A stretch of 64,000 bases of DNA from Brachypodium distachyon (lineage: Eukaryota > Streptophyta > Magnoliopsida > Poales > Poaceae): the NCBI RefSeq assembly GCF_000005505.3, contig NC_016133.3, positions 43,179,237 through 43,243,236 of the forward strand, read 5' to 3'. Positions 11,566-23,770 of the stretch are shown here, piece after piece (position 1 is the first letter of the stretch; every line of letters begins with the position of its first letter). The position numbers and the translations under genes were made by a program. The notes beneath the pieces were generated by a model. It searched no databases. It was not told the DNA's origin and saw nothing but the letters and a program-made list of their open reading frames with translations.

Positions 11566-11955
11566 CTCAATCTCAAATTAAGTCCATAACTTTTTTTTTG
11601 AGAAAAATGAAGTCCATAACTAATCATTCTTGACTTGTCATACCTATGCATGATTTCCAGTTTAATTTCAATCCTCTTGTCATGCATCCACTGTATTTAT
11701 TTTGTCGGATTTGCTAGCTGATGCTTTGTTTCTTCTTAAAACTTGGTCGATCGAGCTTGGCCACCCAATAATTTGGCACAGGGATTTGATTCTTGATTCC
11801 ACACAGGTACAAGAATTTCCATTGACCGGGCGCTGACTTGTGCAAATGAGTACTGTATTTAGAAGTAAAAATGCACTTTCTGCATATTGTGTACTAAAGG
11901 GGGAAGCATGCAGGAGAAAGAATTAATCAGTTCGTCATCTGATGCTAGCTTACTT

Positions 11956-12181
11956 GGGGCATCTTCAATGACAAGTCGTTACTAATTTTCATCTCTCTCA
12001 TCTTTCTTTTGTTTATTCTCTTCTTTTTTTTAATGGACCCACGTGTTATTCTCTTTTCATTCTTGATACCCGTGCACAAGCTGTTATTTCTGCAAGTAAC
12101 TAGTACTAACTTTTTTTCTTCATCTCTCCGCCACGTAGAACTAGTACCTGCTCTGCTTAGTGCCTCCTGTTGGAGATGCCC
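11956..12181. repeat. hAT-like MITE with GGGCATCT ends
   Basis: The left end GGGGCATCTTCAATG mirrors the right end GTTGGAGATGCCC. The type is common in grass genomes. The target duplication is unclear, so the superfamily is inference. Confidence 0.5.
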
Positions 12182-12384
12182 TTAATTTGTCTCAGGTCCT
12201 CCTGACAATGCGTCCCATGGCCCAGTCTACAGAAGGTCACCGGCCCCTCGAGACACCATGTCCAACTCACACGACTGTACTGCCATTGTGATTTATCCTC
12301 TGTACATGTACAAATACCCCTGTAATTCTATGAATGAAAAGATATTTACGTTACACAATTCCACTGCCACTGGAATCCAAGATA

Positions 12385-12696
12385 GTGTTTGGTTGAGATC
12401 ATGAAGTGGAATGTAATGGAATGGTTTCAAAAGCTGAGATGATTTTTGTGTTTGGTCCTTAGAACATGGAGAAGTGGAATGGAACCATATGGTTCCTCAA
12501 AAGAGAATATTTCCTCAATATGCCTAACCATCTCATTCCTTAAAATGTAGGAATGAGTTGGTTCCAAGTGGAACTAGTGATTTAAATGTTTGGTTCTTAG
12601 TATATAGAAAAGTAGAACCGTTACATTACATTCCATCCCTATAGGAATAGAACCGTTCCATTCCATTCCACCTCGCTCTACAACCTAACACAGCCC
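12385..12696. repeat. Inverted-end element rich in GGAATGG
   Basis: Starts GTGTTTGGTTGAG and ends CTACAACCTAACACAGCCC. Inside the ends, GTGGAATGTAATGGAATGG faces CCATTCCATTCCACC. Probably a MITE of about 310 bp. No clear target duplication was found. Confidence 0.4.
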
Positions 12697-14291
12697 AAGC
12701 AAACTTAATCAATAAAATTTGAAGGGGCACAAATATGGGCATGTGGTGCTAGTACTGATTAGCGGCATGATCTTAGTAACCAAGGAGCTGCGCCATGCAC
12801 GAATGCATCAATATATTTTGGAGTTCTGATGTGATCATGTTATAACTTTAAATTGACTGTTTTAATTAGGTTTTACCATCCATCGATCTTGTCTCTTCTC
12901 ATGCAAAGCTCACAACAATTACATTCATGTGATTGCTTGCATCGTCTATATAATTCTGGTTAAGTTTGTGGTCTACATCTTAAATAGGTTGACAAATCTA
13001 ATATCTGGTTCAAAGCGGTGCAGTGCGGTGATGAACTGGTCATGGATCCAAAATTTGGTGCAACCTGCCACAAATACCTGGTCCAAGGGCTTTGCACAAA
13101 TACCTGTCATGTGGTGTTTGGTTTGACTTAAACCTACATTATGAAATTGTCTAAAATAGACCCTGGATTTTCCACAATCCTTCAAATCGATCACCAACTT
13201 ATTTTGGATATTTTGAATTGCAAAGTCTAAAAACATGGAGAAAAATCACGTGTACGGAAAATGTTATGAATATATGATAAAAGTATGTATATTTTTGTCA
13301 TGCACAAAAACAGATAAACCAAAGATAAATAGGATCCTCTTGAGTATTTTTTTTTTGTACATGGAGCATATCATTGTATCATTATGGTACGAAACCACCG
13401 CCAATAACCAGCTAAGGTTACACTGGTTTCATGGGTACGGTAAATGCCATAAAGTGAGAAGCAACAAAATTTCATTGACCCATAAAATTTAGACTCTTTG
13501 TTGTTCCAGACAAAAAGAAGAAATTAAATGTTATCTTAATACTATCACTCATGACACAAATATTCGTATTTGTTGGGAGAATTGTTTGCATGTGTTTTCA
13601 TTTCATAACACCCCCAAGTACCCTATGAATTTTTTCACTTTTTTGAAAATAATGAAAATGCAAAACCAGGCTGAGGTTTGGAGCAAACGGTTTTATAAAG
13701 TTCAAATGTAATTTGACTCTTTTTATAATGTATTGTCCAAGTCAGACCAAATACCATATATAGTCCAGGCTCCAAATAGATTTTCTATGAAAAGAAAACA
13801 CGCACTGGTATAAAAATAATATGAGAATTAACCAAACATTGTATTCAGAGATATCCTCAAATTGATAGGTATGCACTTCAATTCCTAAATTTTCGTGAAA
13901 GCCATTACCGACATTTCAACTAAATGCAATGGCAACAGATCTTCTCGTCCTCACGAAGATATGCAAATTTATGCTTGCCAGCTTTCAGCAGATTTCAGCA
14001 TAAGATCAGAGTCGTTTTCAGAGGAGTCAAAATATTGTTCTCATCTGACAAAATCCAAGGGAAACAAAGATCCTAGTCAAAATGCAGCGTAAAGCCGTTT
14101 TGCATGGCCACCAGGTGGCCGTGCATGGTGTGCCCATCATATTTGACATCTCCATATAAGTTGACAAAATCTGGAATATATTCTGCCCAAAAGGTGTTGT
14201 AATGATAAGATATTCTGCTAGAGATAGCTACAATAGCTAGCCAATAGATGCCACCAAACAAGATCAGATCTTGTTCTCTGTGATCGATGTG

Positions 14292-14302
14292 TATATAAAT
14301 AG
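14292..14302 (+). promoter_or_regulatory. TATA box of MIR169 copy 3
   Basis: TATATAAATAG, 85 bp before the hairpin, containing the TATAAATAG nonamer shared by all three copies. Confidence 0.7.
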
Positions 14303-14386
14303 ATGTTGAATCGAAGCATTGCTGCATCGCAAGCAAAGAACTGAAGCAAGCTCAGTAGTTAGTGGTGTTGCGTGGGCAGAGAAGAA

Positions 14387-14542
14387 GCCTTACATGGCAG
14401 CAAGGGGCTTATCTCTGATAGCCAAGGATGACTTGCCTGTGTCATACTTCAAGGCTTGGCAACATGATGCATGAGCCTTTGTTGTAGTCTCATAGGCAGT
14501 CTCCTTGGCTAGCCTGAGTGGCTCTTGCGGCTCATGCCAGGC
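14387..14542 (+). ncRNA. MIR169: MIR169 precursor, copy 3
   Basis: The mature segment is at 14419-14439 in the 5' arm and is identical to copy 2. The star side GGCAGTCTCCTTGGCTAGCC is at 14495-14514. The base pairs GCCTTACATGGCAGC with GCGGCTCATGCCAGGC, for about 156 nt. Sequence outside the mature region (GCAAGGG-CTTATCTCTGA before it, CTGAGTGGCTCTTG after the star) is closer to copy 1 than to copy 2, so copies 1 and 3 appear to be the most recent pair. A functional MIR169 gene is likely. Confidence 0.93.
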
Positions 14543-15324
14543 TGAATTGCATCTCTTATATATGTGAACCAAATGCATCTTGAGTCTTGACATTCATGCG
14601 CTCCATGGATAAAATTAGTTGGTACCACAGTAAATTGGTTAAGATTTATAGATTGGAAAACACCATGGTGTGCAGGCTGATGAGCATTGAGTGGACTCTG
14701 GGGTCTTATGTCAGACACGGGTATGTTATTTTCCAAATCTATAGAGATTTTTGTGATGGTATTGAGCATTATAATTTACAAAGGGTGGTGATGGAATAAT
14801 TAAGCTAGCTAGCTTCGACAGTTGTGCAAAACTTTCTTCGATCGGTGAGTTGACACAACGACATCCATCTAGCTTAATTTCTAGATTTTCAAAGCATCGT
14901 TGTCAGAAAATCTAACTTCTAGTCAGCTGATTCCCCATGCATGCATCTGTAGCTTAATTAAGTCAGCCTTTTACACGTACGGTTTCTTTTCTTAGTGCCA
15001 TACTTGTAGATTAACTCCTGGTCCCCGCCTTGAAAGATCTTGCTTATCTTTTTGTGTTACCATTTGTAAGCTCTTTGGCATGCATTTCATTTTCCGGCTC
15101 AATCTAACCACTCCGGGGTCCAATATCGGCACTCATACCGCACGTTCATCGAATAGCAAAAGTACGTGTTATTTTAATTCTTATTATTCCAAGAGTTTTA
15201 GATCATGGTGTTTTTTCTTCTAAACTTTAGCCTAGAAAAAGATAGAAGATCTTATAAAACAGAAGGACAGAGAATAGTTGTTTAACAGTATCAATTTCTG
15301 TAAATGATCATTCTGGAGCAAGAT
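14543..15324. other. Intergenic spacer
   Basis: Between MIR169 copy 3 and the tRNA gene. Apart from AT-rich DNA I see no gene or repeat that can be named. Confidence 0.4.
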
Positions 15325-15398
15325 GGTTTCGTGGTGTAGTTGGTTATCACGTCAGTCTAACACACTGAAGGTCTCCGGTTCGAACCCGGGCGAAGCCA
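15325..15398 (+). tRNA. tRNA-Val (anticodon AAC)
   Basis: A complete 74-nt cloverleaf. The acceptor stem GGTTTCG pairs with CGAAGCC (one G-T pair). The anticodon stem TCAGT/ACTGA encloses the loop CTAACAC with AAC at positions 34-36. The T arm is CCGG-TTCGAAC-CCGG. There is no intron and the CCA end is not encoded, as usual for nuclear tRNA genes. Confidence 0.96.
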
Positions 15399-15738
15399 TT
15401 CTTTTTACTTCTCTCTACCTTTTTTACCTGGGCCGAGACCAAGATGGCCGCAATCCTCCCGTCGGATTCCGTTCGGCCATGGGCTAACGCAGCGAAAGCC
15501 CATCGTCGGCGCAGAGCGAGAGAGGCAGCACTTGAACGGCTGATTCAACTTTCTTTTATTCTAAAAAAAAACTTTCTTTTATTCTAAAAAAATCAACTTT
15601 CTTTTCTTTTTTTGACCAGGAACGGCTGATTGAACTTTGGAGGGTGCGGAGGAAAACATTCAGCATGTGATAAAATTGCATGTATGAACTTAATTTCGAC
15701 GAAAAGCATGCTACTCGTTGTCATGGTTTTAATGCAAA

Positions 15739-15810
15739 CTCCCTCCGTTCCTAAATAAAAACAGCGACAAGTATTTAGAAACGAAAAAAATATTTAGAAA
15801 CGGAAGGAAT
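15739..15810. repeat. Stowaway-like MITE
   Basis: CTCCCTCCGTTCCTAAATA at the left faces TATTTAGAAACGGAAGGAAT at the right. About 72 bp, with diverged ends. Confidence 0.6.
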
Positions 15811-17409
15811 ACTAAATTAAGCAGATATACACCCCAAACAAATATCCGGGCATCTGCCCGGCATGCCGCCGCCTGGCCACGCAGAACTCCATCCAAGCCC
15901 CCCACCGGGCAATGCACGCAATGCATGGATTCGATCGGCATTATTCGGCTTTCGGCATCTTCAACTGTTCAAGGCAAGGCATGCATGCACCAGCCATGTA
16001 CCTGAGATCATCTCTTTGATTTAGCTTGGTCCTTATTACGTGTGTTTTCATAATTCTTGTCTCCAATTTACCTAAAAATAAATGTATCTATCTTAAAAAA
16101 CGTTTAGATAATGTAATATTTAATTATGTAACGGAGCGATTATTTATTTTTTGTCTGCGATGCAGTGTATACTTGTATCCATGCATGTCTTTCTTAATTA
16201 TTTTTTCTCTAGAGAGACCGAGAGGAATTCCAAAGCCACGACTGCACTAGCTTCTTCCCATGCATCAGTGTCTGATCGATCTTGATCTTGGTCTTGACCG
16301 TCCCTGGCAGCTTGCTGCTAATTATGGGACCCAATTAATGGCGATGTAATTGTCAGGTATATATATAAATCAATTATAAGCTTAAGTTGTGGCATGATGC
16401 GATGCATCTATTATTATCTATACATCGACCGTTAATTCCCTGTCATGTGGAGAGGACGGTCACATCAGCTAGCTACGCTCACTCGCCTTTGCTTAGTAGC
16501 TAGGCGGCAGCTGCTAGCTTGTCCAAATGATTTGCCAATTGCAAAGACTGCTTGTCAGTTATAATTGTAAGCTAGCATAGAGACACCCCTATACTGCTGC
16601 CTCTATAGCTCTAGGAACCAGGTAGGTAGCTGGCTAGCAGTACATAGCATCTCTTTGTCACATTAAATCTCTGAATCTGATGACCCTGTAGCTGTATATA
16701 GCCTCAGCTCCCTGGCCCTGATCGATCTCTTCTCCAGACTCTCAAGGCCTGTGGTCGATCGTAAGTTAGCTAGCTTCACAGTAAATGCCTCTGCCATCCA
16801 TTCAGTTTACTGTATGTCCTTTTGGTCCGTGTGGCCTTTTGGTCCTTGATCAAGCTGTGCCACACTGATTCAGCAATGGATTTGATCGATCTTGTTCTTG
16901 GTACGTTTATTACCCAGGCCTGGACTACTTAGTCGATTATATACTGAAATGTGAGCTTTAAATTTGGCCCCTTGAAAAAAAAAAAAAGGGCATCATTGCC
17001 GTCTTGAAATTAATCTTTGATGTAGAACTAGTAATCCAGACAATTCATTCATGACGGTTAATAATTAATTGCCGTCTTGAATATATAAACCTGATCCAAG
17101 TGAATTAAAAGGAGATTAATCGCCATAATTCCAGCCGAGATCTGCACGACTCAGTCAGCCCTGCCGTCTTGAATAAACCTGATTCAAGTGAACTGATTAG
17201 AGTTAATTGCATGCTGCATAAGCACATCAAATTAGGCGAGACATGCATGCAGGGGGCACACGCCAATTAACGGACAAGCATGTGAAATCACACATGACCC
17301 GTCCGGTTGGAGGGAGAAGAAAAGTGTCGTCTGCCATCAACCCATCAATGATTAATTCTAATTATTCAGAGAGAGAAAAGAGAGAGAGATTATTTCTGCT
17401 GCCCCACTA

Positions 17410-17424
17410 TACACACACACACAC
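17410..17424. repeat. AC microsatellite
   Basis: An uninterrupted AC tract of about seven units, just after a GA-rich stretch (17370-17390). Confidence 0.7.
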
Positions 17425-18056
17425 TAGTCACTAGTGTTTGTTAAAGGGTGGCCTCCCGTGTGGGCCTGGCATGGGTACGCTATAGCTACATGCAATGCAC
17501 CCCGGCCGGCAGCCCCTGGCCCGCTCCACCCCCGGCTCCGGCGGCCTGTCCCCTGGCCCGGCCCGGCCCACCCGATCGAGCGATCGATCACGGGCTACGC
17601 AGATGCAGCTATATGCCGGGCCCTCTTTAGTCTTTAGCCAACAGTAGTAGTCCTGCATCTGCATGCATGCATGTAACACTGACAGGCGGGACAGAGCGAG
17701 CCACGTCGGCAGGATTGACCCCGTCAACGCCGTCTTGCCTCGACGGACGCTAGCTTTGATTCGCTCTAATGATTGGATATGCGTCGATGGCGTCGACGTC
17801 GGATGTCATGAAAGTTTTTTTTTTGATCGGGTGATGTCACGAAAGTTCATGTCGAGGAAAGCGCGTAGGATTTTCAAACAAATGGCAACAGATCGGTGGT
17901 CATCTCCACGCTCTCGTCTCTCACGTGTTATTGTTCAATTAAGATCCGGGGTTAAGCACGTCGACTGATCTCTGACTAAAAATCATGTGACTTCTTAAGA
18001 TAGCAAAATCGTATGAATTAAGCATGTGGGTCGGGCCAAGTGTTAGTAATAAAATA

Positions 18057-18180
18057 CTTCCTCCGTCCAACAAAAGATGTCTCAAGTTTGTCGAAATTTG
18101 GATGTATTTAAATATGACTTAGTGTATAGATGCATTCAAATTTAGTCAAAATTAAGACATCCTTTGTTGGAGAGAGAGAG
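18057..18180. repeat. Stowaway-like MITE
   Basis: CTTCCTCCGTCCAACAAAAG faces CTTTGTTGGAGAGAGAGAG, and inner AAATTTGGATG/CATTCAAATTT also pair. TA flanks at both ends. Confidence 0.65.
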
Positions 18181-19768
18181 TACGATAGAGTATATTGAAA
18201 GATGCATTGTAAACATGGTCGTTGCATGTATGTCTGAATCTCACTTGGTCGAGATTCAGACAACACTGGACAGTAGGTCGACTACAGATCCGCAAGTTTT
18301 GGATGCATGGATTATGATTTATGATACGTACTTAGGTGAGTAGATGAAGCAGCTAATTGCCGGTTGTATCGGCAGCAAGCAAGCAAGAAACCCAACTGAT
18401 TCATATCGTCTGTCTCTCTGCACCCTCTGGGATCCGGACTAGGTGCTAGCTAGGGCGCCATGATAGGCCATTGGGAGCAAAGCTAAGGTGAGCTGATCCC
18501 ATGGTAAAGCACAAATCAAAGTTAATCAGATCTCAAGAGGAAGTAATCATGCCCTGCTTGATGGGGGGAAGTCTTGGTGATTGTTCACCACTGTAAACTG
18601 TAAAGAACAAAATCACTCGGCCATTTATACATCCTCTGTATTCTCAAACAGGAACCAGTGATGGCCTGCTAGCTTAACAGGGAGTTTCTGTAAAAATTCA
18701 ACGCTCCAAATGAAAGAATTAATCAACCATGCATATTTGTTAAATCATCTGCATTATCAAATAGGAATTAATCATGGCCTGCTTAATGGGGCATTTTTAC
18801 ATCCTATGGCTCGTACCTTATTTATTTTTTGAAACGAGGGCTGTCTTTTACCTTTCTCCTCTGCATCTGTAATCTGTAATTCTGAATGTTATGACACTCC
18901 TTTTTTTTTTCCTTGTGAAACATATCATTTTTTTTTTGTGAGGTTACTAATATAATGCAGTTCATATGTTTAGATGGATTCTCTATTGCCAAGGGTTCAT
19001 AGGCCACCCTCAACTGGTCAAAAGGACATGAAGTCAATCATCAATCCACAGGTTGTTCATGGCCTGCTCTGCCCATAACTCATGCATGAGACCAAGGGAA
19101 CAGATGAACTAATAAGCATCCACTCAAACTGCATGCCATTTCTCTTTTTATTTTCAAATATTGAACTATGGAACAGTAGAAGAATCCTCATTCTGATTAC
19201 ATTGTAAAGATCTGCAGATCTTGAGGACTGTAATAAGTCTGAAACACTGGCACTTTACCGAAAACAGTGCACTGAAAGAGCTCTCTTTTGTATTAACAGC
19301 TGGTCGCTCAAAAGTGGGCAACTAACAATATATGGTGATCGATGCATGACAGTGAAGAAAACATTATAAGACAATGCCTAATTAAGGTGCTGCTTGCTAC
19401 AGATATACTTATTATGTTACAGGGCTCTGCAAAATGTGCAGCATAGCATGCAGACTCTACTTGCTGTTGATGTACTGCTGCATCCAGACAAGGGGATGGA
19501 TCACTAGATCCAACATCTCAAACTCATCCGGTGCTAGCTCCTACCAATCTTGCAGCATTAATTATTTCCTCCTGTTCAAGAAACAAAAATGTTAGGATAT
19601 ATTATATAAATAAAACTGTCATCGTTAATATGTAATCAGGTAAATCCACATAATATCTTTGCTTGATTAACTGTCAGATACAGGATTACTCAAGCCAGTG
19701 GCAACTTTGCTTGCAAGTACCTATTGTCAATGTGGGTCCCTTTTCTTGCTTTCTCTTTCACTCCTCCC

Positions 19769-21321
19769 CTACTGGAAAGAGCACATGTTGCTGAACACCA
19801 ATTGATTAAGCAGCTCCTGTCTTTGCTCCCCAACTGATTGCATCAGGTAACTGCCATTGTCCTGAAAAAAGGATGCACACAGTTGGGGGTAAAATGGTGA
19901 AGCTATGTTTACTAATTTGGACGTGGTTTAGTTTAGCAGAAGAGAGGAAATTAATGCCAACCTGAGACTGAGAGAAGGATATGGCACCCTGGCCTTGCAG
20001 TGAGTAAGATGTTGTATCCATCATGGCTTGGGATGGAGCTGGGCTATGTTCTTGGTTCAGCACTGGAGCTCCAGGCACTGCAAGGGCTTCCTGGAACATG
20101 CCTCCAATCTTCTGAAGACGAAACATTTTGCACAAGACATTTATAAGCATCTTGAGATCAAGGGATGCAAATATATCTAGTCAGTGTAAACAAAAGATTT
20201 TAGTAATTGCCCATACTTGTGTTTGGTCAAGGAGGCCATCACTGTCTAGTCCAAAGCCATACAACACTGGGCTCATGGAGGCAATCCTCATAGAAAGAAA
20301 CTGCATTTTAGGAAGAGTAAAGAGCTTGTCATTGCACTAATTATTATTCTGTCAGTAACTATGAAAAGGAAATTGTCACTGTCAAGCATCAGTGCTTCTT
20401 GACTTAATTCTTTTACAACTTTTAGCTATTGACCTTTGGCTTACCTCAACTTGGTTCTGCAGGGACTGCACATAGTTGATGATCTCATCCAAAATGAGTG
20501 CCTTCCCAGTCACCTGCACGAAAGCAACATTTGTTTTCTCTCAAAGTTAGAGCCATGTATCCATGTATAGGGGCAAGATGTTGACTACAAGAAACTGGAC
20601 AAGAAACATGCTAATTTTAACCTTGTCACAGCCAGGGACCAGTGTTTGCAGCAGCCTCATCCTCTCACTGATCCTCTCCCTCCTCACCTAGAGAAAGAGA
20701 AAGAAATGCCACCAAGATCAAGAAGATGTCAGGATAAAATGTACCCAAATGTATATGTATATGTTTGGGACATACCCTCTCTGCAAGGCTGTGGCTATCT
20801 GTTGCTTGGCCTCTCCTTGCCCTCACATGGATGTATCCCTTGGGTGCCTCCTCCTGATCAGTGCTGCTCTTTTCCCTCTTCCCTCTCCTGCTCTTGCCAT
20901 CCTTGCAGTCCTAGTTATTGCCAAATTAAACAAACAAGTTCTGGCGAAGTCAATTACAAAACAAAATTTAGCAATGTTGGCTATATATGCTAGTTAATCA
21001 CTTGATATTACTAGTTAACTAGTTAGTTAAAACCTTGGAGTGAGCAGAGCTAAGTGTGGCACTGCTGTCATCAGCTGTACTGGCCTTTCTCTTCCTGCCC
21101 ACAGATGCACTGCCCTGTGGATAGGTGTCAAGAACTGCAGAGGAGCTCTCCAGTGAGCCATCCTCCACCATGGCTGCACTTGCATTTGCAGCTCCTTCTT
21201 GGCCATGGGTTTGGTTGTGGAGCAAGAAGCTTGAGACGTCAGAGGAGGAGAGGTCAATAGTGGTGGAGGCCGCAGGCATCTTGAGGAGGAGAGAGTGGTG
21301 GGATGAGGAGAAGTCTGCCAT
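19769..21321 (-). CDS. bHLH transcription factor, subfamily XII (BEE/CIB/BPE-like)
   Basis: Seven exons on the minus strand, all with GT-AG borders and an uninterrupted frame: 21321-21034, 20910-20776, 20687-20622, 20513-20445, 20300-20217, 20111-19962, 19861-19769 (stop TAG). The product is 294 aa. The bHLH domain covers residues about 132-186; the basic region HSLAERVRRERISERM has His136, Glu140 and Arg144, the H-E-R set needed for E-box/G-box binding. The preceding GYIHVRARRGQATDSHS is a signature of the BEE/CIB/BPE group. The N-terminus is Ser-rich and the C-terminus Gln/Ser-rich. Likely a nuclear DNA-binding dimer in growth regulation. A TATA box lies at 21486-21493. Linkage of a bHLH gene to MIR169 clusters in grasses is, as I recall, described in the literature. 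Confidence 0.93.
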
Positions 21322-21485
21322 TGTTGGATTGGACTCTGTTCCTGAAGCTGTTCTTCTGTATTTGATGGAAAGGAAAGCAGCTTATTAGGTGTTTCTTCAG
21401 AGGATAGGGCTACTAGTTGTTGTTGGTAGAGAGTTGAGTGGAGAAAGAAAGTTGGCTGGCTCCCTGGTGAATGCTCATGTTTGCT

Positions 21486-21493
21486 TTATATAA
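21486..21493 (-). promoter_or_regulatory. TATA box of the bHLH gene
   Basis: TTATATAA about 165 bp upstream of the ATG, flanked by GA-rich sequence (21500-21530). This leaves a 5' UTR of roughly 130 bp. Confidence 0.55.
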
Positions 21494-23669
21494 CAAGAGC
21501 TAAGGAGGCCAGGAAAGAGAGAGAAAGAGAGGTGATAAGACCAAATCATTAATCTCTATTGATGGATAAGTTGGCAGTGGCCAGTGGGCAGTGTTAAGAG
21601 AGGGTCCCTGTGTCTTGGGACAGCTTGGGGTATCACAAATTTTCAGTTTGCAGATTTCTACTAAAATTATTTAGTGGTTAGTTATCATGTCCATGGTTCC
21701 GTGGCTGATCTTCGCATCGAGACTCTGTCACCTAAACTTTTCTTTTTTACGTTAGACCATGTTTTTTCATTTGTGGTTGTGTGCATCTTGTTATGTAGAG
21801 CCGGGTGTTGAGCTCGTGAGCTGTATTTTCCTAATGCGAGATAAAATCATTAAAATGCCTCCTCAGGGCCTCTTTGAATTATAGTGATCATCTCATACTA
21901 GCATTTTTTCTGTAAGATTTCAACCTTTAGAGATTTTTTTTATACAAGTGCCATTTGGATGAAAGGAAATGGTGCTACAAAGTTCCTATGCATTGGTTTC
22001 TATGCCCAATTCCACAGGAATTTCCTCCGTTTTGCACTTCCATTCTTGTCAGATACCGGTGTATTTTCTATTCCTACCTTTTTTTCGAAAAAAAGCCCTG
22101 AATCCAGAAATCAACAAAGTCTTTGCCAACTCAATGCTGCAGTTGTATACCTGCTTCTGATTTTACTTTTTTGTATGGACACATCTTCACTCAGAAGTAA
22201 ATATTCACCCCTTACAAACACTGCAACATAACAGTAGACAATCTCTACCTGTGTCATCCATGCATTAACTGAACCTTCAAGACGAGGAAGAAAAATTCTT
22301 TGTACTACCGCCGGGGAAAAATTGTCTCTGCTATACACAGCTACAGTACATTTCCTATCTAGCTAAGCTCATTTTATTTCACAAGCAAGTATTGTACCAC
22401 GTGGAGCAGCTAGCTACCACTCCCACTGAATCACTGCAGGGTATAATCTGGAATAATTTCCTCAATGCAATGATACACAAAGGAAGAAAATGGTTCCATG
22501 CATCTCCAACACAAAGTTAAACATAGTACCGGTACCTCCCAGTGAAGAGAGGTTAAATGAGAATTAAGAGGGCTCTGCATCATCGGCTGCAAATTAATCA
22601 AGGCATTCTGACAGTGGATAGTCACTGCAGATTAAGTACACTAGTTTCCAAATGCTAACAAATTTCATGTCAGTGGTCACTGGTTGGCCAGGGCCTACCA
22701 TTATGCCAGCAGCACCTAGCAGTGGAAAAAAAAAAGGGACCCTGCATGCAGACATGCATGCATGTCAGCCTTGTGCTCCCAGTGTGGTAGGGCAAAAGGT
22801 GACAGGATATGCATGGTTTGGTAACTGGAATCATCCTAGCATTAACTGCTTGCTTCTTCTCAAGAAGAAGAACAAGTGAGTGTTGGTCCTGCAGGAAGTA
22901 ATTGCAACAACCATTAACTGGTGATTAGTTAGTTATAGTGGTAGGTATTGAGAGAACCATTGCATGCAGATGGAAGGAAGGATCCAAGAGCAAGCAGCCC
23001 CTCTGAAGTCTGAAGTTCTGAACTTTTCTGAACCATATGCAAGGCTACAGATGACAGGATATATATATGGAGACTTAATCATGCCATTCTTTTGCAGAAT
23101 TGGTGCTTCAAGCTAGCAGCTAGCAATGCTGCTTTGAGACTGGTCAAACAACATTTTGATCTGGTGAACTTGTAGCAGTGCACAGGAATCCAAGATCGTC
23201 GGTGCATGATTGTACACATATATAAACTATTACTTTGAAAAATGAGGGTATTTTTTAACCAGAGAAAAGGGCTGGAGCTAGCAAGCACATTACATGATTA
23301 CATGCATGCACACAAGACTTTGAGACAAGAGCAACTGTACATGTACCAGGGATGTGGTAGCATGGTAGGCAATGTGTGTGTGCGCGCGCTCTCACCTAAT
23401 TATAATCAATAACTTCCTCACCATCAAGCCACCAACCAACCATGGAGCTGGAGCTAGCTAGATATACAGGATCAACCTATATATACATGATTTATTTCTA
23501 CAGTAATAAATAAAAGGAGGGTGACAAGATCTAATATGATTTATATTAGAGAAAAGTACTACCAGGTTAATTACCCAAAAGGTCAAGGGCTAAGCTTGAA
23601 GTGCATGATTGATGGTTCAGCAAATTTTCGAACGGCATACGTATATGTATAACTTTTGGAATTGTGCTA

Positions 23670-23770
23670 CTCCCTCCGATCCATATTACTTGTCAAAATA
23701 TTACATGTATTTAGACAATTTTTAGACATATATATGTTCATATTTGAACAAATTTGAGAATTGGAGGGAG
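23670..23770. repeat. Stowaway MITE
   Basis: CTCCCTCCGATCC faces GAATTGGAGGGAG, with TA on both sides. About 101 bp. Confidence 0.7.

Larger units (their letters stand above)
11566..14291. other. Spacer between MIR169 copies 2 and 3
   Basis: No coding region is supported; the short open frames around 12929-14092 have no recognisable motif. It holds a MITE with GGGCATCT ends (11956-12181), another inverted-end element (12385-12696), and a diffuse inverted similarity between about 13109-13150 and 13720-13765. Confidence 0.45.
15399..19768. other. Intergenic spacer, tRNA to bHLH gene
   Basis: 4.4 kb without a supported gene. It contains two Stowaway-like elements (15739-15810, 18057-18180), an AC microsatellite (17410-17424) and a short GC-rich patch (about 17490-17600) with GGCCCGG words. 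The end nearest 19768 probably includes the 3' UTR of the bHLH gene. Confidence 0.45.

Noticed and set aside
12929..14092. Several 60-90 codon frames between MIR169 copies 2 and 3
   Set aside because: Short, without motifs, and in AT-rich spacer with repeats; no splice or promoter support.
17434..17637. GC-rich Pro/Ala-rich frames on both strands
   Set aside because: They reflect a local GC-rich patch; the translations are simple and carry no domain.
22652..22879. 75-codon plus-strand frame
   Set aside because: It begins in spacer, has a low-complexity Lys-rich end and no similarity that I recognise.
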